A stretch of DNA of 64,000 nt. It comes from Marinobacter oulmenensis (GTDB taxonomy: Bacteria; Pseudomonadota; Gammaproteobacteria; Pseudomonadales; Oleiphilaceae). Position numbers and translations under genes: made by a program. Below are positions 17,267 through 24,810 of the stretch, one piece after another. Below the pieces are notes generated by a model. It ran no database searches. It saw only the letters and a list, made by a program, of their open reading frames with translations, and was not told where the DNA came from. Numbering within the stretch: the stretch's first letter is position 1; the number at the start of each line of letters is the position of its first letter. The stretch is taken from the NCBI RefSeq assembly GCF_014201735.1, contig NZ_JACHFE010000006.1:124001-188000 (forward strand), given 5' to 3'.

Positions 17267-17299
17267 CGCCTTTCACTTTATCCGACATAGCGTCCTCTG

Positions 17300-18010
17300 A
17301 TGTCTGCCAATCTTTATCCCTACCAGTTTGAGTCCCGCAAGGTGCGGGCGGAGTTTTTCCGCCTGCTGCCGATCTCGTTGTTTGTGGTGGCCTTCGGCAC
17401 CGCGTTCGGCCTGGCCGCCAGTCAGGAGGGGCTATCGCCGTTTCAGTCCATTCTGATGAGTGCGGCGATGTTCGCTGGCGCCTCCCAGTTTGCGGCCGTG
17501 GACATGTGGGGCGCGGAAGTCTCTTTACTGCCGTTGATGGCGGTGGTCTTTGCCATCAACTCCCGGCACCTGCTGATGGGGGCGTCCCTGTACCCGATGC
17601 TCAGGGACGTGTCCCCGGGCCGTCGCTATGCCCTGTTGCTGCTGCTCACCGACGCCAACTGGGCGGTGTCGGCGCAGGAATACCAGAGTGGCCGGCGCAA
17701 TCTGGAGGTCATCATCGGTGGTGGGCTGGTGCTCTGGATGGCCTGGATTCTGGGCACGTCTGTCGGGGTCTTCTTCGGCGGGCTGTTACAGAATCCCAAG
17801 GCCTTCGGTCTGGACATGGTGCTGGGCTGTTTTCTGTTGTCTATGGCCCTGGGCGGCAACAAGAGCCCTCGGGTGCTGGTGGCCTGGCTGGTTGCGGGCG
17901 CCGGTTCCCTGGCTGCCTGGAAATGGCTGCCTCCCAATAGCCACGTAGTGGTGGGGGCGCTGGCCGGCGGTGTTGTCGGCCTGTTCTGGGCGGACAGATC
18001 AGACAAATAG
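17300..18010 (+). CDS. azlC: AzlC-family branched-chain amino acid exporter, large subunit
   Basis: A 236-residue inner-membrane protein with about five or six helices. The family core ISLFVVAFGTAFGLAASQEG near residue 27 and the segment ILMSAAMFAGASQFAAVDMW near residue 51 are typical of AzlC/YgaZ. With AzlD it exports leucine, valine, isoleucine or analogues when they build up. It is 26 nt before azlD and diverges from the leucine dehydrogenase/oxidoreductase unit, so import, breakdown and export of the same amino acids lie together. Confidence 0.92.
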   Translation: MSANLYPYQFESRKVRAEFFRLLPISLFVVAFGTAFGLAASQEGLSPFQSILMSAAMFAGASQFAAVDMWGAEVSLLPLMAVVFAINSRHLLMGASLYPMLRDVSPGRRYALLLLLTDANWAVSAQEYQSGRRNLEVIIGGGLVLWMAWILGTSVGVFFGGLLQNPKAFGLDMVLGCFLLSMALGGNKSPRVLVAWLVAGAGSLAAWKWLPPNSHVVVGALAGGVVGLFWADRSDK

Positions 18011-18036
18011 GATGAAACCGGTGAGGAGGCTGCCTG

Positions 18037-18348
18037 ATGACTATTGAAACCACCTCCGCCGGGGTTCTGGCCCTGATTGCCATTATGGCGCTGGTGACCC
18101 TGGTGACCCGCTTCGGCGGGGTGTTCGTGATGTCGTTTGTGCGCATCAATCCAAGGGTCGAAAGCTTCATCAATACCATGGCCAGCTCCGTTCTGATTGC
18201 CATTATCGTGCCCATGGCGGTGGCTGGCGACCTGGGCGCGCTGGCGGCCCTGGCGGCAACGGGTATGACCATGCTGGTGCTGAAAAAGCCCCTGCCGGCC
18301 ATTGCCATGGGGTTGGTGGCGGCGGCGCTGGTCCGGTATGTAATCTGA
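18037..18348 (+). CDS. azlD: AzlD-family branched-chain amino acid exporter, small subunit
   Basis: A 103-residue hydrophobic protein with three or four helices: LALIAIMALVTLVTRFGGVF, then NTMASSVLIAIIVPMAVAGD. Length and pattern match AzlD/YgaH, the partner of AzlC. The start at 18037 is behind GAGGAGG. The pair forms a two-gene unit. I see no terminator in the 77 bp before the next gene. Confidence 0.9.
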   Translation: MTIETTSAGVLALIAIMALVTLVTRFGGVFVMSFVRINPRVESFINTMASSVLIAIIVPMAVAGDLGALAALAATGMTMLVLKKPLPAIAMGLVAAALVRYVI

Positions 18349-18425
18349 GAGATCTGTGTAAAAACTGTTCAAGTTTCCGGTTGTGGTGCCGATAACCCAG
18401 GCAATCGTCTAGAGGGTTCGCAGCC

Positions 18426-19754
18426 ATGATTACATCCAGCCAGATTTCCCTGTTTCAGGACAGTTCGCGCCAGGTTTCCACTCTGGATGCCAGTCAGCTC
18501 CGGGTGCGGCAGTCGGGTTCCGCTCCGGGGCAGGCCGTGGATCAGGGAACAGAACTGTCCGTATTCCGTCAGGCAGCCTACCGCTACAGCGCCCGGGAAC
18601 AGATGGCGTTCAGCTCCAGCGGCGAGGTGTCCGGGGATGGCCGCACTCAAAGTTTCACTACCGAGCAACTGCTGGAGCGGTCGTCGGACCTGTTGCTAGT
18701 GGGGCAGCAGGCCATGCGCGTCAGCCGCGCGGCCCTGGGCGGGGAAGCGCCGGTGGAAACACCGCAAAGTCTGTCCGTCTCAGCCAGTCGGTACATGTTT
18801 TATTCGGAGTCGGAAAGCCGGAGTTTTGCCTCCTCGGGAAGTATCACCCTGGATGATGGCAATACCATCGATTTCACCCTGTCGCTCCGCCAGTCCCAAT
18901 CCCGGAGTTATCAGTATTCGGAAAACGTTCAGATCCGTGAGCGCCCCATGTCCGATCCGCTGGTCATCAATTTTGGTGCCGCCACCGCCCGTCTGACCGA
19001 CACCCTGTTTGAGTTTGACATGACCGGCAACGGTGAGACCGAGTCGTTTGCCGCGCTCGGTGCCGGCAGTGGTTACCTGGTGTTTGATCGTAATGGCAAC
19101 GGCAAGGTGGATGACGGTTCGGAACTGTTTGGCCCGGGCTCAGGCTCGGGGTTTGGTGAACTGGCCCGTTACGATGATGATGGCAATCGCTGGATTGATG
19201 AAGGTGACGAGGTGTTCGATTCCCTGTCGGTCTGGGTGCAGACCGCCGATGGGGGCGAGGAACTCCGATCACTGGCGGAGGTGGGAGTGCAGGCCCTGTA
19301 TCTGGACAGCGTCCAGGACAGTTTCACTCTGGCCAACAGCCAGGGTGTCCCACTTGGCCAGATCCGGTCGTCCGGGATCTATCTGACCACTGGTGGTGAA
19401 GTGCGGACGCTGGAGGAACTGGACCTGGCGGCTCAGGACCTGGCGGCTGACACCCCGGAAGAAGCGGTTCCGGCCATGGTGGAAAGCCTGCCTGAGCCGG
19501 CAGGGCGCGTAGACCCTGTGACCAATGGACTGGTGGAAGCCCGGGTTGAAGCGATCCGGGGTGCGCTGGAAAAGCTCAACAGCATTCGCGAAGAGCAGAA
19601 AGCGTTCATCAAGGCCTCCAGGGAGGAAGGCAAAGCGACCTCGCCCCTGGATCATTATCTGAAAGTGATCGACAAGCTGCGACTGGCCCTGCTCAACAGC
19701 CAGGATGAGAAAAAACAGGCGGCCAGTCGTTATCTGGAATTTGCCCGGAGCTGA
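18426..19754 (+). CDS. Hypothetical protein with EF-hand-like calcium loops
   Basis: A 442-residue protein that I cannot name. The N-terminal 180 residues are serine, glutamine and arginine rich and lack a signal peptide. Residues about 190-270 hold three D-x-D/N-x-G loops of the EF-hand or dockerin type: FEFDMTGNGETESF, VFDRNGNGKVDDGSELF and RYDDDGNRWIDEGDEVF. Such loops occur in this spacing in RTX-like and adhesin-associated proteins. The last 100 residues are helical and charged (EARVEAIRGALEKLNSIREE) and could form a coiled coil. Calcium binding is likely from the loops. Secretion is not shown. It stands alone between azlD and the convergent DUF3750 gene. Confidence 0.7.
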   Translation: MITSSQISLFQDSSRQVSTLDASQLRVRQSGSAPGQAVDQGTELSVFRQAAYRYSAREQMAFSSSGEVSGDGRTQSFTTEQLLERSSDLLLVGQQAMRVSRAALGGEAPVETPQSLSVSASRYMFYSESESRSFASSGSITLDDGNTIDFTLSLRQSQSRSYQYSENVQIRERPMSDPLVINFGAATARLTDTLFEFDMTGNGETESFAALGAGSGYLVFDRNGNGKVDDGSELFGPGSGSGFGELARYDDDGNRWIDEGDEVFDSLSVWVQTADGGEELRSLAEVGVQALYLDSVQDSFTLANSQGVPLGQIRSSGIYLTTGGEVRTLEELDLAAQDLAADTPEEAVPAMVESLPEPAGRVDPVTNGLVEARVEAIRGALEKLNSIREEQKAFIKASREEGKATSPLDHYLKVIDKLRLALLNSQDEKKQAASRYLEFARS

Positions 19755-19765
19755 GTTGGCACCGG

Positions 19766-20545
19766 TCAGGGCGCGGCCGTTTCGGTGTCTGGCATCGGGT
19801 TGGTATTGAGCAGTGCCAGCTCGCCAATGCCGGGAAGCTTGATGCCCAGTGCCATTGGGTTGATGCCGAAGGACAGGCCCAGAACGTTGACCTCCAGGCC
19901 TTCCCGTGCGCCCGCAAGCACGCCGAGGTAGCCGCCCAGTGACACCTGGTAACCGGTGCCGCCGGGCACCCGGGCCGCAATTTCGTCGCCCAGGTAGTCC
20001 TTGCCGATGGCATGGTTGGGCAGAGCTACATCCAGTCCCGGTGTCTGGCGGATCACCCAGGCGGTGAAGGTATTGCTGTTGGGGCCGGGCCAGGCGTTGT
20101 ACTCGGTCGGGTAGGGATAGGCCGCTACAGCCTGCTCAATCCGCGGAATGAGTTCGGCTGCAGATTTGCCACGAATATCGGCATACAGCTCAGGAGCAGC
20201 ACCATACCAGTGTCGATCCGGTTCGCCCGGCCGGGAGTTCACCACGTTCCGGCGCCAGCCGGTGACTTCGTGCACCCGGTAATGATCGGCGTTAGCTTCT
20301 TTTGTGGCAATCCACGTATGGACCGCAAAATACCCCCGCCAACTCCAGGCGCGGGCACCGTAAACCTGCACCACGGCTTCCGGGGTTTCGCTGGCCAACG
20401 GGGCGATGCCTGCACTTTCTCGGCTGGCATCCTGCCAGCTTTCGGCGCCAGCCAGATTGCCGCTTGTCGCCATCAGCAATGGTCCGAACAGCAGCAGGGC
20501 CAGTGATCCGGTGATCCAGGCCAGGGATTTTAGCAGTCGTCGCAT
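19766..20545 (-). CDS. DUF3750-family membrane-anchored protein
   Basis: A 259-residue protein with an N-terminal hydrophobic anchor (SLAWITGSLALLLFGPLLMA, residues 8-27) and then a periplasmic domain. The strings VQVYGARAWSWRGYFAVHTW, RHWYGAAPELYADIRG and YNAWPGPNSNTFTAW are what I associate with DUF3750. The last of these, with a conserved cysteine or serine replaced by N-T-F, looks like an active-site region but no reaction is known. Its start is followed closely by no partner; the convergent calcium-loop gene ends 11 bp away. Confidence 0.75.
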   Translation of the reverse strand: MRRLLKSLAWITGSLALLLFGPLLMATSGNLAGAESWQDASRESAGIAPLASETPEAVVQVYGARAWSWRGYFAVHTWIATKEANADHYRVHEVTGWRRNVVNSRPGEPDRHWYGAAPELYADIRGKSAAELIPRIEQAVAAYPYPTEYNAWPGPNSNTFTAWVIRQTPGLDVALPNHAIGKDYLGDEIAARVPGGTGYQVSLGGYLGVLAGAREGLEVNVLGLSFGINPMALGIKLPGIGELALLNTNPMPDTETAAP

Positions 20546-20677
20546 GTAGGATTTCCGTCAGCTCAAAATTGGAATGACAGCAGCAACCCGGCAGGGTTCC
20601 CCCGGCCGGGTCGAATCTGGTGGAAAGTACGCAAGCGAATGGTTGCTGGATGACTGCGCACCTTGAAGGCGGTCTGT

Positions 20678-21019
20678 TCAGTTGCCCTGGCGGTCACAGC
20701 GGCGCTGCATCTTCTCCCGCCATTGTTCCATCCGCTCCATGTTCTTTTGCTGGCGCTCCTGTTGTATTTCACGCCAGATTTCGCGCTGCTCCTCATTGAG
20801 CTTGAGCCGGTCGGCCATCTCGGCATTGCGCTTTGCCATTTCGGCACGGCGCTCGGCCATATTGAATGGCGCCTTGCCATCGCGGAAATTCTCGCACATG
20901 GCCTGACGGTCCCAGCGGCTGTCATGGTTCATGCCGTGTTTGCCGGCAAAGGCGAGTGGTGCGGAGACGATCAGTGCGGCCAGGGCACTGGCGGCGAGAA
21001 TGGATCTACGTGTTTTCAT
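20678..21019 (-). CDS. Spy/CpxP-like small periplasmic protein
   Basis: A 113-residue protein with a clear signal peptide (LAASALAALIVSAPLAFA, cleavage near residue 25) and a highly charged, all-helical mature part: MAERRAEMAKRNAEMADRLK, then LNEEQREIWREIQQERQQ. This is the build of Spy/CpxP chaperone or sensor-inhibitor proteins, although the exact LTxxQ repeats are replaced by LNEEQ. It diverges from a CpxR/CpxA-like pair across 162 bp carrying a CpxR-type box. In E. coli CpxP is divergent from cpxRA in the same way and dampens the kinase. The role by analogy is likely. Confidence 0.8.
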   Translation of the reverse strand: MKTRRSILAASALAALIVSAPLAFAGKHGMNHDSRWDRQAMCENFRDGKAPFNMAERRAEMAKRNAEMADRLKLNEEQREIWREIQQERQQKNMERMEQWREKMQRRCDRQGN

Positions 21020-21094
21020 GGTTCACCTCGTTGGTTTCGGGTCTTGATGCCTGCCATCATAAGGCGGGACAACGTCAGGGGATGTCAGGCGCTT

Positions 21095-21110
21095 GTAAAG
21101 GTTGGGTAAA
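21095..21110. promoter_or_regulatory. CpxR-type box GTAAA-N6-GTAAA
   Basis: GTAAA at 21095-21099 and again at 21106-21110 with a 6-nt spacer. CpxR binds direct GTAAA repeats with a spacer of about five. It lies 76 nt from the Spy/CpxP-like start and 72 nt from the response-regulator start, placed to control both. Confidence 0.65.
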
Positions 21111-21181
21111 GGGCAAACACCCGGAAAGGCCCAAACGGCGGTCGTGATAGACTGGCAGCGGACATTGGCGGAGAGGTCACC

Positions 21182-21871
21182 ATGCAGAACCGGGTATTGC
21201 TGATCGAGGACGATGATGAACTACGGGCGTTGCTGGCCCGATACCTGGACAGTCAGGGCTTCACTGTGCGTGAGGCGGCCAATGGCCGTGACGGTCTGGC
21301 GCTGGCACTGGCTCAGGATTGTGACATTGTGGTTCTTGATATCATGCTGCCTGACATCAGCGGCCTGGACGTTCTACGCGAACTGCGCGGACAGGCCCAC
21401 CTGCCGGTGATTCTGCTGACGGCCCGGGGCGATGAGACCGACCGAATCGTTGGTTTTGAAGTGGGCGCAGATGATTACATCCCCAAGCCCTGCAACCCCC
21501 GTGAACTGGTGGCCCGTCTGCAGGCCCTGTTACGCCGCATTGCCTGGGACCAGAAGAACGAGGTGGATGCGGCCCGAACCTACGGAGATCTGCGGGTGGA
21601 ACCGGATCAGCGCCGGATCTACCAGAACGACACACCGCTGGACCTGACGGCCACTGAATACGAGGTGCTGCAGGTGCTGCTGGCCCGGGCCGGCAGCGTG
21701 GTACGCAAGACAGACCTGATGCAGTGGGCGCTCGGGCGCCGGCTGGAAGCCTACGACCGGACCCTGGATATGCACATCAGCAACCTGCGCAAGAAACTGG
21801 GTAACGATGACCCGCCCCGGATCGAGACGGTTCGTGGGCTTGGTTACAGTTACCGGGTGCCAGTCTCATGA
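21182..21871 (+). CDS. cpxR: OmpR-family response regulator, CpxR-like
   Basis: A 229-residue two-domain regulator. The receiver has the acidic pocket (IEDDDE, residues 8-13), the phosphoacceptor D53 in VVLDIMLPD, T in LTARGDE and K in YIPKPCNPREL. The C-terminal winged helix (about 130-229) carries LDLTATEYEVLQVLLARAG and LDMHISNLRKKLG. YIPKPCNPRELVAR is a close match to the CpxR proteins of Gammaproteobacteria. It overlaps the kinase gene by four bases and diverges from a CpxP-like gene, so the Cpx envelope-stress assignment rests on three agreeing signs. Confidence 0.88.
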   Translation: MQNRVLLIEDDDELRALLARYLDSQGFTVREAANGRDGLALALAQDCDIVVLDIMLPDISGLDVLRELRGQAHLPVILLTARGDETDRIVGFEVGADDYIPKPCNPRELVARLQALLRRIAWDQKNEVDAARTYGDLRVEPDQRRIYQNDTPLDLTATEYEVLQVLLARAGSVVRKTDLMQWALGRRLEAYDRTLDMHISNLRKKLGNDDPPRIETVRGLGYSYRVPVS

Positions 21872-23184
21872 AGCGGTTTACCTTCCCCCTGTTCTGGCGG
21901 ATCTTCCTGTCTATCTGGCTGGCCATGGCCGTTGCGGTGGTGGCCAGTAACCTGGCGACCCGTTATTTCGTGGACCGGGAGCGTCACGCCATCGAGCGTG
22001 AAGTGGGGCTTCAGGAAGTCGCCACCGATGCGTTGGCGATCCAGCAACAACAGGGCACTCTGGCCGCCCGGAACTTCCTGCGGAACGAGAGTGACCGGTT
22101 GGACCTGCATCTGTTTCTGGTAGAGCGCGAAGGCGGCCATCACCGGCTGCCCAGGGGGATACGTCAGCGCATGAAATCCGGATGGTTCCCGAACAAGCCG
22201 GCGGTGATTGAACTTGACGGAGGCTATCAACTGGTGGCCTGGCCCCGTATGGGAGGGGAAGGCTGGCTGGAGCCCCGGGTATTCCGGTTTATGGAAATGG
22301 CGCTGGCCTTCCTGTTCATTACCCTGGCCTGCTGGTGGATCGCCCGGATGGTCGCCCGACCACTGGGCCATATGGAGGGCACCGCCCAGGCCATTGCTGC
22401 GGGCAATACCAGCCTGAGAGTCAATAACCGTATCACCCGCCGGCGGGATGAAGTGGGGCAGTTAGCCCGGGCTTTCAACGCCATGACCGACCGGCTGTGC
22501 CAGTTGCTCGACCGGCAGAACCAGTTGCTGCGGGACATTTCACACGATCTGCGCACGCCCCTGGCACGGCAACGGGTGGCCATTGAGCTTGCCAGTGACG
22601 CGGGCGCCGACACCGCCCTGATGGAAAGCATACTGCGCCAGAACGAGCGGCTGGAAGCCATGACCGGGCAGATCCTGGCGCTCTACCGTGTGTCCGAAGC
22701 CGGCGGCGATATGGAACGTGAGCCCGTGCGGTTGCTGGCGCTGGTGAACCGGGTCCTGGGCGATGCCGCTGATTACGCGGAGCAGCGGGGTGTGGACTGC
22801 CACCTGGAGGCCAGTCCGGAAGCCTCCACGGCATCGGTACTCGGGGACGCAAGTCTGCTGCAACGGGCGCTGGACAACGTGCTGCAGAACGCGCTGGACC
22901 ATGCGCCGCCTTCGACGCGGGTGGACGTCCGGGTCGGCCAGGTGGAGGAACGCCTGGAGATCCTGATTGAGGACGAAGGCCCGGGCGTGGCTCACGAAAC
23001 CCTGGCGCATCTGTTTGAGCCATTCTATCGGGCTGACCAGTCCCGTTCGGGGAACGGCTGGGGGCTGGGCCTGGCGATCAGCCGTGACATTATCGTGGCC
23101 CATGATGGCAGTATCCGCGCGGAGAACCGTGACACCGGGGGGCTGAGGGTTTTGATCAGCCTGCCGATATTTGTTAAGGACTGA
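21868..23184 (+). CDS. cpxA: Sensor histidine kinase, CpxA-like
   Basis: A 438-residue inner-membrane kinase: first helix near residues 9-30 (IFLSIWLAMAVAVVASNLA), a periplasmic sensor of about 110 residues, second helix (MALAFLFITLACWWIARMV), HAMP, then the phosphoacceptor H226 in ISHDLRTPLARQ and an ATPase domain with N box (VLQNALDHA), G1 (EDEGPGV) and G2 (GWGLGLAIS). The HAMP-linked dimer domain matches CpxA. It starts inside the regulator gene (ATGA overlap), so both are translated from one message. YigZ follows after 7 nt. Confidence 0.87.
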   Translation: MKRFTFPLFWRIFLSIWLAMAVAVVASNLATRYFVDRERHAIEREVGLQEVATDALAIQQQQGTLAARNFLRNESDRLDLHLFLVEREGGHHRLPRGIRQRMKSGWFPNKPAVIELDGGYQLVAWPRMGGEGWLEPRVFRFMEMALAFLFITLACWWIARMVARPLGHMEGTAQAIAAGNTSLRVNNRITRRRDEVGQLARAFNAMTDRLCQLLDRQNQLLRDISHDLRTPLARQRVAIELASDAGADTALMESILRQNERLEAMTGQILALYRVSEAGGDMEREPVRLLALVNRVLGDAADYAEQRGVDCHLEASPEASTASVLGDASLLQRALDNVLQNALDHAPPSTRVDVRVGQVEERLEILIEDEGPGVAHETLAHLFEPFYRADQSRSGNGWGLGLAISRDIIVAHDGSIRAENRDTGGLRVLISLPIFVKD

Positions 23185-23191
23185 CCTTGTC

Positions 23192-23797
23192 ATGAGTAAA
23201 GACTACCCTGTGCCAGCAGGCTTTCTGGAACGTGAAACAGAGATCAAGAAAAGCCGGTTCATTGCCCGGGTGTATCCTGTGGCCAGCCGGGATGAGGTCA
23301 AGGAACTGGCAGCGCTGGCGCACCGTGAGTTTCCTGATGCCCGGCATGTCTGCTGGGCCTACCAGATCGGCCGGCCCGGTTCGGCTGCCGAGGCGGGTAT
23401 GAACGATGATGGCGAACCGTCCGGCACGGCCGGAAAGCCGATTCTCAACGTTATCCAGCACAAGGATCTGGGCGATGTGCTGGTGATCGTGATCCGCTAT
23501 TTTGGCGGCATCAAACTGGGTGCCGGCGGGTTGGTACGGGCCTATGCCGGCGCCGCCGAAAGCGTGCTCTCTGCGGTGGACCGAAAGGTTCAGCAGTCTA
23601 GGTTGCAGGTGCGTGTTGCTCTGGGGTTTGCCGACGAGCAGCCCCTGCGGCACTGGTGTGAAAACAGCGACGGCCTGGTGGAGCAGGTGGACTATGGCAG
23701 CGGCGTCAGTGCCCTGGTGTCATTACCCGAGGTGGCGCGGGAACCCTTCGCCGGTTTCTGCGAGGCCCGCGGGCTGGATTACCGTTTCGAAAACTGA
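23192..23797 (+). CDS. yigZ: YigZ/IMPACT-family protein
   Basis: A 201-residue soluble protein with the IMPACT N-terminal domain: EIKKSRFIARVYPV at the start, HVCWAYQIGRP then NDDGEPSGTAGKPILN near residues 73-88, and VIVIRYFGGIKLGAGGLVRAYA near 103-124. These are diagnostic. Its C-terminal domain resembles EF-G domain IV-type folds (DUF1949). The role in bacteria is unsettled; links to translation or to peptidase-like activity have been proposed. The ATG at 23192 is preferred over an in-frame upstream start that would overlap cpxA. It lies 7 nt behind the kinase gene and is probably on the same message. Confidence 0.9.
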   Translation: MSKDYPVPAGFLERETEIKKSRFIARVYPVASRDEVKELAALAHREFPDARHVCWAYQIGRPGSAAEAGMNDDGEPSGTAGKPILNVIQHKDLGDVLVIVIRYFGGIKLGAGGLVRAYAGAAESVLSAVDRKVQQSRLQVRVALGFADEQPLRHWCENSDGLVEQVDYGSGVSALVSLPEVAREPFAGFCEARGLDYRFEN

Positions 23798-23870
23798 AGC
23801 CCTTGGCGAACCATCGCCGGGCAACTCCGCGTATACTCGTCACATGGCAGTCAATCCCGGAGGATCGATG

Positions 23871-24398
23871 ATGCGTATTTTGATGACAGTTCTTCTGGCT
23901 GGATTTCTGGCCGGCTGTGCCAGCTCGGTGGTAACCGATTACCAGTCCCGGACCGCATTCTCGGATTACACCACCTGGGCGTTTGCGCCGGACCAGGAGT
24001 CCGGGGGCTTTCTGTCCCTGGATGGCCAGCGGGTGCGGGAAGCTGTGGCCCGTGAACTGGGGGGAACGACTCTGAAGCGGGCGGACGAAGCCGAGGCCGA
24101 TCTGCTGATCAGCTGGCGCATCCAGGAAGAGGATCGCCTGGAGCAGAGTGGCGTTGGCCTGGGATTTGGCTTCGGGCACGGTAACTTTGGCTGGGGCATT
24201 ACCGCGCCGCCACCGATTCGCGAGGTCACCGAGGGAAAACTGATTGTGCGCCTGGCGGACCGGGAGTCTGGAGAGGTGGTCTGGCAGGCCATCAGTCGTC
24301 GCTATCTGCGGGAGACCCAGTCTCCGGAAACCCGCCAGCGTATTATTGACGAGGTTGTCTCTGATATGTTTTCCCAATACCCTCCGGAGCTGAACTGA
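23871..24398 (+). CDS. DUF4136-type lipoprotein
   Basis: A 175-residue outer-membrane or periplasmic lipoprotein. The signal sequence MRILMTVLLAGFLAGCAS has the lipobox LAGC with the lipidated cysteine at residue 16. The mature part begins SSVVTDYQSRTAFSDYTTWAF, and its middle AEADLLISWRIQEEDRLEQ followed by a glycine and phenylalanine-rich stretch (GLGFGFGHGNFGWG) is the DUF4136 pattern. A second ATG one codon earlier (23868) is possible; GGAGG at 23859-23863 fits 23871 better. Function is unknown. It is followed after 19 nt by the YciH gene. Confidence 0.82.
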   Translation: MRILMTVLLAGFLAGCASSVVTDYQSRTAFSDYTTWAFAPDQESGGFLSLDGQRVREAVARELGGTTLKRADEAEADLLISWRIQEEDRLEQSGVGLGFGFGHGNFGWGITAPPPIREVTEGKLIVRLADRESGEVVWQAISRRYLRETQSPETRQRIIDEVVSDMFSQYPPELN

Positions 24399-24417
24399 GC
24401 AATACAGGAAACTGAAG

Positions 24418-24777
24418 GTGGGTAAGAAGAATCAGGGCGGCCTGGTCTATTCCACGGATCAGGGCCGTATGTGTCCGCAGTGCCGTCGTCCGTCGTCCGA
24501 GTGTGTGTGTTCCGATACCGTCAGCCGGCCGGCGGGTGACGGTATCGTCCGGGTCAGTCGTGAGACCAAGGGGCGCAAGGGCAAAGGCGTGACACTGATC
24601 ACCGGGATCCCGTTGGACGACAAGGCGCTGAAAGCCTACGCCAAGCAGCTCAAGGCCAAGTGCGGCACCGGTGGTACGGTCCGGGATGGTATCGTGGAAA
24701 TTCAGGGAGATCAGCGCGACACGCTGGTGCCGTTGCTGGAACAGAAAGGATGGACCGTCAAACGCGCGGGCGGCTGA
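24418..24777 (+). CDS. yciH: SUI1/eIF1-family translation factor YciH
   Basis: A 119-residue protein with the SUI1 fold in its C-terminal two thirds: KGRKGKGVTLITGIPLDD, then KQLKAKCGTGGTVRDG followed by VEIQGDQRD. The N-terminal part has a CPQCRRPSSECVC cluster, as in other bacterial YciH proteins. YciH discriminates against poor initiator tRNAs or start codons in test systems and affects stress translation in E. coli. The gene starts with GTG, a curious choice for this factor, with GAAG upstream. Confidence 0.93.
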   Translation: MGKKNQGGLVYSTDQGRMCPQCRRPSSECVCSDTVSRPAGDGIVRVSRETKGRKGKGVTLITGIPLDDKALKAYAKQLKAKCGTGGTVRDGIVEIQGDQRDTLVPLLEQKGWTVKRAGG

Positions 24778-24810
24778 CGGTCTGCAGTATCGATTTGAGG
24801 AGAGGCAGGC

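Larger units (their letters stand above)
16999..17299. other. Divergent control region between the oxidoreductase and azlC
   Basis: A 301-bp gene-free stretch serving promoters in both directions. It holds the TTTACGT-GA-ACGTCAA palindrome (17155-17170) and the AATAGG-N7-CCTATT dyad (17248-17266). The part near 17140-17280 is clearly more AT-rich than the genes around it, as expected of promoters. No small gene was recognised. Confidence 0.6.
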
